A stretch of DNA of 5,619 nt from Oscillospiraceae bacterium (GTDB lineage Bacteria > Bacillota > Clostridia > Oscillospirales > Ruminococcaceae), in the NCBI GenBank assembly GCA_029240015.1, contig JARBTU010000126.1:1-5619 (forward strand), written 5' to 3'. Numbering within the stretch: position 1 is the stretch's first letter; every line of letters starts with the position of its first letter. Below, one piece after another: positions 1 through 5,136 of the stretch. The notes below the pieces were generated by a model. It did not search any database. It saw nothing but the letters and a program-made list of their open reading frames with translations, and was not told the origin of the DNA. The position numbers and the translations under genes were made by a program.

Positions 1-156
1 ATCCCAGCAAAGCGTATCGTTTATTACAATGGGAGTATTTATAAAACGGTTTATTTCAACAGTTTTAACGGTTTTCCCATCAAATTCCCCAAGCATAGCC
101 CGACCACTTGATGCGCCAAAATCGAAAGCCAATACACTCCTTCTCTGAGTAGGCAT
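1..156 (-). CDS. rhaB: Rhamnulokinase, N-terminal fragment (cut by window edge)
   Basis: This is the first 52 codons of a FGGY-family sugar kinase. The family reaction is ATP-dependent phosphorylation of L-rhamnulose to L-rhamnulose-1-phosphate, the second step of cytoplasmic rhamnose breakdown. The start of the protein carries the N-terminal phosphate-binding strand of the FGGY/ASKHA fold, AFDFGASSGRAML at residues 10-22. The variant DFGASSGR, in place of the DxGTxxxR of glycerol and xylulose kinases, is typical of rhamnulokinases. It is followed by the usual ExxRF-type strand (EINRF, 35-39). An AGGAGG site (170-165) favours the ATG at 156. An in-frame ATG at 162 touches the ribosome binding site and is too close. 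Divergence from a DeoR regulator, rhaA and rhaD supports the assignment over other FGGY kinases. About 90% of the gene lies outside the window, so its integrity cannot be judged. Confidence 0.88.
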   Translation of the reverse strand, partial: MPTQRRSVLAFDFGASSGRAMLGEFDGKTVKTVEINRFINTPIVINDTLCWD

Positions 157-199
157 TACCATCTCCTCCTATTATTTAGACTTTTTCTTAATATAAATA

Positions 200-228
200 A
201 TCATAACATTGATGATTGATTTTGTCTA
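200..228 (-). promoter_or_regulatory. Predicted rhaB promoter (minus strand)
   Basis: Read on the minus strand there is a -35 box TAGACA (228-223) and a -10 box TATGAT (205-200) separated by exactly 17 bases. Each box matches the sigma-A consensus at 5 of 6 positions. Transcription would begin near 193, leaving a leader of about 37 bases before the rhaB ATG at 156. A TTGACA on the same strand at 250-245 has no good -10 at normal spacing. Confidence 0.6.
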
Positions 229-230
229 TA

Positions 231-279
231 AATGTTTATTATATTGTCAAACAAACATTATCATGTTATAATATGATAA
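231..279. promoter_or_regulatory. Candidate operator(s) for the DeoR-family repressor
   Basis: Two inverted repeats overlie the divergent promoters. AATGTTT (231-237) pairs with AAACATT (253-259) and brackets the plus-strand -35 box while lying just beside the rhaB -35. TTATCAT (258-264) pairs with ATGATAA (273-279) and brackets the plus-strand -10 box. A shorter repeat, AATCAT/ATGATT (199-204/212-217), lies at the rhaB -10. A protein bound at the first repeat could block both promoters. Which repeat is the true operator is inference; the region is very AT-rich, so chance repeats are possible. Confidence 0.42.
244..272 (+). promoter_or_regulatory. Predicted promoter of the deoR-rhaA-rhaD operon
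   Basis: TTGTCA (244-249), a 17-base spacer and a perfect TATAAT (267-272) form a strong sigma-A-like promoter, with transcription expected near 279. No other promoter or terminator is evident before rhaA or rhaD, so this promoter probably drives the regulator, isomerase and aldolase as one transcript. It is back to back with the minus-strand rhaB promoter; the two -35 boxes are only about 15 bases apart. Confidence 0.7.
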
Positions 280-314
280 AAAATGAAATCTTTTGAGCAA
301 AAGGTGGCATGATC

Positions 315-1076
315 ATGTTATCAGAGAAAAGGCATCAGCAGATTTATGATATCGTGAACGATAAAAAATCCGTTACAGTTCATGAATTGAGTCAAAGTCT
401 CTTTGTCAGCGAAGCAACTATTCGAAGAGACTTATCCACAATGGAAAAATTGGGGTTCATAAGGCGTTCCCACGGCGGAGCTGTAATTTTTGAAAGTATT
501 AATGATGAGTCCTCCATTTTGATCAGAGAACAAGAAAACGTGCCTCAAAAAAAGGCGATTGCAGAAATTGCAAGTGAGCATATAAAACCACATCATACTA
601 TTTTCATGGATTCAAGCAGCACAACAGGTATGATCATTCCTTTTTTAAAAAGATACAAGTTTTTAACGGTTATCACCAATGGATTAAAAAACGCTTTGTT
701 GCTTTCAGATAAAACAACCGCCAAGATTTATATGCCAAGCGGAATTGTAAGCAATCAATCCAACTCTATTTTAGGGGGTGATACGCTAGACTATTTTTCA
801 AATATGAATGCGGACATTGCATTGATTTCCTGTAGCGGAATTAATATAGAAAATGGGATAACAGATGCTTCTTTTGAACAATCCAGCTTAAAAAAACAGA
901 TGTTAAAAAAAGCACAGGTTAAAATATTGTTGTGTGACAGCAGTAAATTTTATAAAACCTATATGTGTGAAACTTGTGATTTTGATTCGCTTGATTATGT
1001 TATTACAGATAAACGTCCCGACGATATTTTTGAAAAAAAAGCACAGGATCAAGGCTGTAAAATTATTTATCCATAA
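315..1076 (+). CDS. DeoR-family transcriptional regulator, probable rhamnose-operon repressor
   Basis: This 253-residue protein has the standard length and layout of the DeoR/GlpR family. An N-terminal winged helix-turn-helix spans about residues 3-57 (MLSEKRHQQIYDIV, then VSEATIRRDLSTMEKLG with the RRDL recognition helix, then the RRSHGGA wing). A C-terminal sugar-phosphate-sensing domain follows from about 76 to 235, with DSSSTT at 99-104, ITNGL at 120-124, GG at 154-155 and the family signature LLCDSSKF at 205-212. Family members are released from DNA by a phosphorylated sugar. From its place between rhaB and rhaA the likely ligand is L-rhamnulose-1-phosphate, as for the DeoR-type RhaR (YulB) of Bacillus subtilis; that is inference. 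An in-frame ATG at 309 lies one base from the AAGGTGG ribosome binding site (301-307), whereas the ATG at 315 lies seven bases away, so 315 is chosen. It sits 27 bases before rhaA and is probably autoregulated. Confidence 0.9.
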   Translation: MLSEKRHQQIYDIVNDKKSVTVHELSQSLFVSEATIRRDLSTMEKLGFIRRSHGGAVIFESINDESSILIREQENVPQKKAIAEIASEHIKPHHTIFMDSSSTTGMIIPFLKRYKFLTVITNGLKNALLLSDKTTAKIYMPSGIVSNQSNSILGGDTLDYFSNMNADIALISCSGINIENGITDASFEQSSLKKQMLKKAQVKILLCDSSKFYKTYMCETCDFDSLDYVITDKRPDDIFEKKAQDQGCKIIYP

Positions 1077-1103
1077 AATCACTGATTGAAAGGAACATCC
1101 TAT

Positions 1104-2384
1104 ATGAACAGAACAGAACAAGCCTATCATCTGGCAAAAAGTGCTTATGCAGAGCTGGGAATCGACACAGATGCAGTAATGGAAAGGCTTAAAAAGATAA
1201 AAATATCTCTTCATTGCTGGCAAGGTGATGACGTATCGGGCTTTTTGTTTAAAGACAATGAGCTAAGCGGAGGAATTCAGGTAACAGGAAATTACCCCGG
1301 AAAAGCTTCCACCCCAGAACAACTTCGACAAGATATAGAAAAAGCCCTCTCAATGATTCCCGGAAAGCACAAGATAAATCTCCATGCCATTTATGCAGAT
1401 ACAGACGAAAAAGTGGATCTTAATGAACTTGAGCCAAAACATTTTGAGCGATGGGTGGATTGGGCAAAACAAAACGGATTAGGATTGGACTTTAATCCCA
1501 CCTGTTTTTCGCATCCAATGGCAGATTCCGGCTTTACAATCAGCAGCCCTGATCCTGAAATACGAGCGTTTTGGATTGAACATTGCAAAAGAAGCCGAAA
1601 AATCGGTGAGTATTTTGGAAAAGAGTTAGAGCAAAAATGTGTGACCAATTTCTGGTTTCCCGACGGATATAAAGACATTCCTGTGGATAGGCAGTCCCCT
1701 CGCATTCGTATGAAAACTGCGCTTGATGAGGTGTTTTCTCAGGAAATAAATGAACAATACCATCTTGATGCCATAGAGAGCAAGGTTTTTGGCATTGGAA
1801 CAGAAAGCTATGTTGTTGGTTCCAATGAATTTTGTTTAGGATATGCGGTAAAAAATAATAAGTCCGTATGCCTTGATGCAGGACATTTCCATCCAACAGA
1901 AGTGATTTCTGATAAAATCTCCCCTGTTCTGATGTTCACAAATGAGTTGTTGCTGCATGTAAGCCGACCTGTTCGATGGGACAGTGATCATGTTGTTATT
2001 CTGGACGATGAGTTAAGCCAAATCGCACATTCCTTGATAAGGACCAACCTCATTGAAAAAACGCATATCGGTCTTGATTTTTTTGACGGAAGCATAAACC
2101 GTGTTGCGGCTTGGGTGATTGGCACAAGGAATATGATAAAAGCATTGCTGGTTGCGATGTTAGAGCCCACTGAAATGCTTAACCAATTCGAGCTGGAAAA
2201 AGATTACACAAGTCGGCTGGCAATGTTGGAGGAGCTTAAAAGCTATCCATTTTCCGCTGTATGGGATTATTATTGCGAAACAATGGGAGTTGCACAAAAA
2301 CAAGAATGGCTTTTAGAAGTCAAAAAATATGAACAAGAAGTTTTGTTAAAAAGAGAAAAATGCAATGTGAAAGGCAGATTTTAA
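1104..2384 (+). CDS. rhaA: L-rhamnose isomerase
   Basis: Cytoplasmic metal-dependent aldose-ketose isomerase converting L-rhamnose to L-rhamnulose, the first step of the pathway. The 426 residues match the usual 415-430. It shows the family core throughout: [14 protein letters not shown] (34-47), NPTCFSHP (131-138), the metal-site stretch [19 protein letters not shown] (257-274), [23 protein letters not shown] (282-304), and [21 protein letters not shown] (323-343). By pattern with known enzymes, Glu225, Asp258, His285 and Asp325 should bind the structural metal, and His261, Asp293 and Asp295 the catalytic one; all are present, so an active enzyme is expected. The ATG at 1104 follows GAAAGGA (1088-1094) by nine bases. 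An upstream in-frame TTG at 1086 overlaps that ribosome binding site and is rejected. The rhaD start lies two bases beyond the stop, indicating cotranscription. Confidence 0.97.
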   Translation: MNRTEQAYHLAKSAYAELGIDTDAVMERLKKIKISLHCWQGDDVSGFLFKDNELSGGIQVTGNYPGKASTPEQLRQDIEKALSMIPGKHKINLHAIYADTDEKVDLNELEPKHFERWVDWAKQNGLGLDFNPTCFSHPMADSGFTISSPDPEIRAFWIEHCKRSRKIGEYFGKELEQKCVTNFWFPDGYKDIPVDRQSPRIRMKTALDEVFSQEINEQYHLDAIESKVFGIGTESYVVGSNEFCLGYAVKNNKSVCLDAGHFHPTEVISDKISPVLMFTNELLLHVSRPVRWDSDHVVILDDELSQIAHSLIRTNLIEKTHIGLDFFDGSINRVAAWVIGTRNMIKALLVAMLEPTEMLNQFELEKDYTSRLAMLEELKSYPFSAVWDYYCETMGVAQKQEWLLEVKKYEQEVLLKREKCNVKGRF

Positions 2385-2386
2385 AG

Positions 2387-3202
2387 ATGAAAGAAATCCT
2401 TAACGCACCATTTGTAAAACAAATGTGCAAATTAACATCAAACATGTACAGAATGGGATGGGATGAACGCAACGGAGGTAATGTAAGTTTCCTATTAGAT
2501 CAAGAGGTTGTAAAAGATTATCTGGATATCAATAAAGTAACCAAAAGAATCCCCATAAACCTGGATGTAAAATTTCTTTCAGGGAAGATTTTTATTGTAA
2601 CAGGGACAGGAAAATATTTTAAAAACGTTGAAGACGACCCTTCTGTTAATTTGGGAATCATCCGTGTTTGGGAGGAAGGAAACGGTGTTGATTTACTATG
2701 GGGATATGAAGATGGAGGAGCCCCAACGAGTGAACTTCCTTCTCATCTGATGACCCATATTGAGCGGCTTAAAATAGATCCTGACCATAGGGTTGTAATA
2801 CATACTCATGCAACAAATATCGTAGCGATGACATTTGTTCATGACTTAACCGAGCGGGAGTTCACACGAACTTTGTGGCAGATGTGCACCGAATGTATGG
2901 TGGTCTTTCCCGATGGCGTAGGCGTTTTGCCATGGATGCTATGCGGAAATGATGAGATTGGACAAAAAACAGCTGAAAAAATGAAAGAATACCGCCTTGT
3001 CGTTTGGGCACATCATGGGATTTTCGGTACAGGAAGAGACATTGATGAAACGTTTGGACTTATTGAAACGGTTGAAAAATCTGCAGAAATTTTTATTAAA
3101 ATCATGCATATGCCAATTAAGCAAACGATAACAGATGAGCAATTAAGAACTCTGGCCAAAGCATTCTGTGTAACCCCAAAGTCTGGCTTTTTAAATAATT
3201 AA
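2387..3202 (+). CDS. rhaD: Rhamnulose-1-phosphate aldolase
   Basis: Zinc-dependent class II aldolase splitting L-rhamnulose-1-phosphate into dihydroxyacetone phosphate and L-lactaldehyde, the last committed step of the pathway. It is 271 residues long, against about 274 for the Escherichia coli enzyme, and aligns by eye along its whole length. Landmarks are GWDERNGGN (24-32, phosphate-binding loop), FIVTGTGKYFKNV (69-81), PTSELPSH (113-120, with catalytic Glu116), VIHTHATN (137-144, zinc ligands His139 and His141), ECMVVFPDGVGVLPWM (169-184), AHHGIFG (208-214, third zinc ligand His210) and the C-terminal KQTIT. The ATG at 2387 is chosen because MKEILNAPFVKQM matches the known N-terminus. It uses a GAAAGG site (2369-2374) inside the end of rhaA at a rather long 12-base spacing. 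An in-frame ATG at 2360 would add nine residues and overlap rhaA by 25 bases; translational coupling to rhaA is likely either way. Confidence 0.96.
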   Translation: MKEILNAPFVKQMCKLTSNMYRMGWDERNGGNVSFLLDQEVVKDYLDINKVTKRIPINLDVKFLSGKIFIVTGTGKYFKNVEDDPSVNLGIIRVWEEGNGVDLLWGYEDGGAPTSELPSHLMTHIERLKIDPDHRVVIHTHATNIVAMTFVHDLTEREFTRTLWQMCTECMVVFPDGVGVLPWMLCGNDEIGQKTAEKMKEYRLVVWAHHGIFGTGRDIDETFGLIETVEKSAEIFIKIMHMPIKQTITDEQLRTLAKAFCVTPKSGFLNN

Positions 3203-3267
3203 TAACTCACTCTCCGAATTTCAAAATATAGCGAATTGAACAAAACTAACATAAATCAACGCAACAA

Positions 3268-3311
3268 AGAAGTCTTCCAGTCGTAAAATCAACTACGACT
3301 GGAAGACTTCT
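3268..3311 (+). terminator. Perfect 18-bp-stem hairpin after rhaD (probable end-of-operon structure)
   Basis: Positions 3268-3285 and 3294-3311 are exact reverse complements (18 pairs) around an eight-base loop, 65 bases past the rhaD stop. The position and strength suit transcription termination or 3'-end protection of the rha mRNA. However, the stem is followed by CAAATTTGC rather than a run of T, so it is not a canonical intrinsic terminator. It could instead stabilise the mRNA or be a DNA-level binding site. Confidence 0.55.
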
Positions 3312-3374
3312 CAAATTTGCGGAAAAACAACTATCTTATCATTTAATGCTCTGTATTCAAATTATTTTGTTTTG

Positions 3375-3383
3375 TGTTATAAT
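3375..3383 (+). promoter_or_regulatory. Extended -10 promoter of the DUF4180 gene
   Basis: TGTTATAAT (3375-3383) is a perfect extended -10 element (TGn followed by TATAAT). The -35 region is poor: TATTCA at 3354-3359 (18-base spacing) is the best candidate. Extended -10 promoters tolerate a weak -35. Transcription would start near 3390, giving a leader of about 30 bases. This makes the downstream gene independent of the rha operon. Confidence 0.55.
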
Positions 3384-3418
3384 AATATAATTAAACTATA
3401 TGATTGAAAGGAAAAACT

Positions 3419-3784
3419 ATGAACATAAAAACGTTATGTAAAAATAATACTGAAGTTGCGCTCATTCAAAGTAATGAACTTATCATAACAGATACTCAGT
3501 CTGCTTTGGACTTAATTGCGACGATACGCTACGAAACAGGATGTGACCGAATAGCGTTGAATAAAGAAGCCATAATAGAAGATTTTTTTAAGCTGAGCAC
3601 TTGCCTTGCCGGAGAAATACTTCAAAAGTTTATCAACTATAGTATGAAATTCGCTATTATCGGCGACTTTTCTTGTTATTCAAGCAAGGCTTTCAAAGAT
3701 TTTATGTATGAGAGCAACCACGGTAAAGACATATTCTTCGTTTCTACTGAGGATGAGGCGGTTGAAAAACTGGTTGCAGTTTAA
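3419..3784 (+). CDS. DUF4180 domain-containing protein, function unknown
   Basis: A 121-residue, probably cytoplasmic protein with no signal peptide or membrane segment. It is recognised as DUF4180 from the characteristic order of blocks: a beta-rich start (VALIQSNELIITD, 13-25), SALDLIATIRYETGCDRIALNKE (28-50), EDFFKLSTCLAGEILQKF (54-71), FAIIGDFS (78-85), SSKAFKDFMYESNHGKDIFFV (88-108) and an acidic C-terminal helix. The alternating strands and helices recall STAS/SpoIIAA-like folds, but that is only an impression. No biochemical role is known to me, and no catalytic motif stands out beyond conserved Asp, Glu and Asn positions. The ATG at 3419 follows GAAAGGA (3406-3412) by six bases; an in-frame TTG at 3404 overlaps that site and is rejected. 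It appears to be a single-gene unit. The family call is from memory of the motif pattern. Confidence 0.82.
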   Translation: MNIKTLCKNNTEVALIQSNELIITDTQSALDLIATIRYETGCDRIALNKEAIIEDFFKLSTCLAGEILQKFINYSMKFAIIGDFSCYSSKAFKDFMYESNHGKDIFFVSTEDEAVEKLVAV

Positions 3785-3835
3785 TAAATCCAATCATATG
3801 GGAGATTCTGGAATGAATCACTCTATTTACTGTGG

Positions 3836-3864
3836 TTGACATTTCAGTTGAAGTGAGGTATCAT
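3836..3864 (+). promoter_or_regulatory. Predicted promoter of the HD-domain gene
   Basis: A perfect -35 TTGACA (3836-3841) stands 17 bases before TATCAT (3859-3864, 5 of 6 matches to the -10 consensus), a strong sigma-A-like promoter. A TATAAT at 3864-3869 is 22 bases from the -35, too far for normal use. Transcription would start near 3871, about 50 bases before the chosen ATG. Confidence 0.65.
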
Positions 3865-3920
3865 ATAATTCTTATTAGACCTCTATGTTTAATAGGAATC
3901 AACAATTGGGAGGCATCAGA

Positions 3921-4484
3921 ATGGCAAAGGATATTACAAGAGAACAAGCGTGGGAGCTTTTGACGGAATATAATAAAGATGATTTTCATCTAAAGCACGC
4001 CCAGATTGTTGAGGGTGTAATGCGTCATTTTGCAAATAAGCTGGGCTACAGCAACGAGGCTGATTTCTGGGCCATTGTTGGGCTCTTGCACGATCTTGAT
4101 TTTGAAATGTACCCTGAGCAGCATTGCATCAAAGAGCAAGAAATTATGCTCGAGCTTGGGCTTGATGAGCGTTTGATTCACGCTGTTGCTAGCCACGGAT
4201 ATGCTCTGACGGTAGACATTGAGCCACAGCATCAGATGGAAAAAATATTATACGCTACAGATGAACTTACCGGACTGATTGGTGCAGTTGCTATCATGCG
4301 CCCATCCAAAAGCGTGATGGATTTAGAATTAAAATCAGTTAAGAAAAAATATAAGAATGCAAATTTTGCCGCCGGATGTTCTCGTGAGGTCATTGAGCGT
4401 GGTGCAGAAATGCTCGGATGGGAACTTGATGAACTAATTGAACAAACAATTCTGGCTTTGAGATCATGTGAATCACAAATTTAG
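3921..4484 (+). CDS. HD-domain (HDIG-type) putative metal-dependent phosphohydrolase
   Basis: A 187-residue cytoplasmic protein of the HD superfamily, whose members use a His/Asp-coordinated metal to hydrolyse phosphoesters, often nucleotides. Motif residues are in the expected order: His26 (FHLKHAQIVEGVMRHFA), the His57-Asp58 doublet in GLLHDLDFEMYP, His68, His92 in VASHGY, and Asp114 in ATDELTGLI. The ATDELTGLIGAVA block and the tail (SREVIERGAEMLG) resemble a stand-alone family usually annotated as HD or HDIG domain-containing hydrolase. The real substrate is not known. The active-site set looks complete, so it should be catalytic. GGGAGG (3908-3913) lies seven bases before the ATG at 3921; an in-frame ATG at 3885 would add 12 residues encoded by the leader and has no ribosome binding site. 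It has its own promoter and terminator, so it appears to be a monocistronic unit. Confidence 0.85.
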   Translation: MAKDITREQAWELLTEYNKDDFHLKHAQIVEGVMRHFANKLGYSNEADFWAIVGLLHDLDFEMYPEQHCIKEQEIMLELGLDERLIHAVASHGYALTVDIEPQHQMEKILYATDELTGLIGAVAIMRPSKSVMDLELKSVKKKYKNANFAAGCSREVIERGAEMLGWELDELIEQTILALRSCESQI

Positions 4485-4509
4485 ACTGTTTATCAAATTG
4501 AACAACTTT

Positions 4510-4550
4510 AAAAGCTCTGGGAGTAACAATTGTTACTCCCAGAGCTTTTT
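4510..4550 (+). terminator. Strong intrinsic terminator after the HD-domain gene
   Basis: Positions 4510-4529 and 4530-4549 form an exact 20-bp palindrome whose RNA would fold into a GC-containing stem (AAAGCTCTGGGAGTAAC and complement) with the loop taken from the central AACAATTGTT. It ends in TTTTT (4546-4550). It begins 26 bases past the HD gene stop. The A run on the other side would let it act on minus-strand transcripts too. It insulates the HD gene from the MarR unit. Confidence 0.9.
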
Positions 4551-4591
4551 ATGCCTTGTGCAGGAAAAATATATATAATCCAAATTGCCTA

Positions 4592-4620
4592 TTGACAATG
4601 AGTAACTAGTTACGTATAAT
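4592..4620 (+). promoter_or_regulatory. Consensus promoter of the marR-like gene
   Basis: TTGACA (4592-4597), a 17-base spacer and TATAAT (4615-4620) match the sigma-A consensus at every position, with the start of transcription expected near 4627. A promoter this strong usually needs repression, and two palindromes sit on it. Confidence 0.85.
4602..4613. promoter_or_regulatory. Candidate MarR operator 1 (promoter spacer)
   Basis: GTAACTAGTTAC is a perfect 12-bp palindrome lying wholly between the -35 and -10 boxes of the marR-like promoter. A dimeric winged-helix repressor bound here would exclude RNA polymerase. The same core recurs 24 bases downstream (GTAACCAGTTAC), which makes chance unlikely. 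That the adjacent MarR protein is the binder is inferred from the autoregulation common in the family. Confidence 0.7.
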
Positions 4621-4647
4621 AATAAGTAACCAGTTACTTATTATTAT
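4616..4647. promoter_or_regulatory. Candidate MarR operator 2 (start-site palindrome)
   Basis: ATAATAATAAGTAAC (4616-4630) and its exact reverse complement (4633-4647) flank a two-base centre, giving 15-bp arms. The core GTAACCAGTTAC (4626-4637) repeats operator 1 with one base changed. The palindrome begins within the -10 box and covers the expected transcription start. The centres of the two cores are 24 bases apart, a little over two helical turns, so two dimers would bind nearly the same DNA face. Confidence 0.7.
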
Positions 4648-4665
4648 CATAAAGGAAAGAAAATA

Positions 4666-5136
4666 ATGAAAATGAATAATCTTGGCGAAAAGGCATATAT
4701 ATTTGGTTCTATTTTTACTTTATCAAACAAACTGCAATCTTTAGGCGATAAGCTTGATAACAACCTGACTGTAAAGCAATGGCTTTTGTTAGCAGGCATT
4801 TTCAAATGTGAAAATGATGCACCAACTATTACAGAAGTTTCCTCTCTTATAGGAAATTCAAGGCAAAACATTAAAAAAATGGTTCTCATTCTCGAAAAAG
4901 AAGGCTTTGTAACCCTCCAAAAGGATTTAAATGATGCAAGAATTTTGAGAATCGGGCTTACGGAAAAATGCCTGCATTATTTGAAACGGCGAGAAAAAAA
5001 AGAACTTCAGTTTTTAGAGCAACTGTTTGAAGGTTTTGATCCAAATTCAGTGAGAAGTTTAAGTGATGGGATATCCAAACTGGATCAAAATATTATTGAA
5101 ATGGAGAAGCAATATGCGTACGAGAAAAAGGAGTAA
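4666..5136 (+). CDS. MarR-family transcriptional regulator
   Basis: A 156-residue protein of the length and plan of MarR regulators. An N-terminal dimerisation helix (about 5-30) is followed by LTVKQWLLLAGIF (34-46), a helix-turn-helix with ITEVSSLIGNSRQNIKKMVLILEKEGFV (55-82, recognition helix about 65-78), and a beta wing around 84-96 (KDLNDARILRI, the counterpart of the family's DxRDxR). A long C-terminal coiled dimerisation region completes it. MarR proteins bind palindromic DNA as dimers and are usually released by small aromatic or oxidising ligands; the ligand here is unknown. The ATG at 4666 follows AAAGGA (4651-4656) by nine bases; an in-frame ATG two codons later is a less likely start. 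Two GTAACYAGTTAC palindromes over its own promoter indicate autoregulation. It overlaps or abuts a membrane-protein gene, its probable main target. Confidence 0.9.
   Translation: MKMNNLGEKAYIFGSIFTLSNKLQSLGDKLDNNLTVKQWLLLAGIFKCENDAPTITEVSSLIGNSRQNIKKMVLILEKEGFVTLQKDLNDARILRIGLTEKCLHYLKRREKKELQFLEQLFEGFDPNSVRSLSDGISKLDQNIIEMEKQYAYEKKE

Noticed and set aside
245..250. Minus-strand TTGACA as the rhaB -35 box
   Set aside because: No acceptable -10 box lies 16-18 bases downstream; TAGACA/TATGAT at 228-200 is a better pair.
903..1223. Minus-strand open frame of 106 codons across the deoR end and rhaA start
   Set aside because: It lies opposite two well-recognised genes, spans their junction, has a Cys/Phe-rich composition typical of antisense frames, and resembles no known protein.
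1391..1896. Two overlapping minus-strand open frames inside rhaA
   Set aside because: They are antisense to highly conserved isomerase sequence, with no ribosome binding site or recognisable domain.
3804..3819. GATTC/GAATC inverted repeat after the DUF4180 gene as a terminator
   Set aside because: Five pairs, no GC-rich stem and no T run; too weak to call.
3864..3869. TATAAT as the -10 box for the HD-domain gene
   Set aside because: It is 22 bases from TTGACA, outside the usable range; TATCAT at 3859-3864 gives the ideal 17-base spacing.
3871..3897. Imperfect TTATTA/TAATAG repeat in the HD-gene leader as an operator
   Set aside because: Only about five matched pairs in AT-rich sequence; easily explained by chance.
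4647..4889. Minus-strand open frame of 80 codons opposite the MarR gene
   Set aside because: It is an antisense shadow; its start lies within the conserved MarR helix-turn-helix and it runs back into the operator region.
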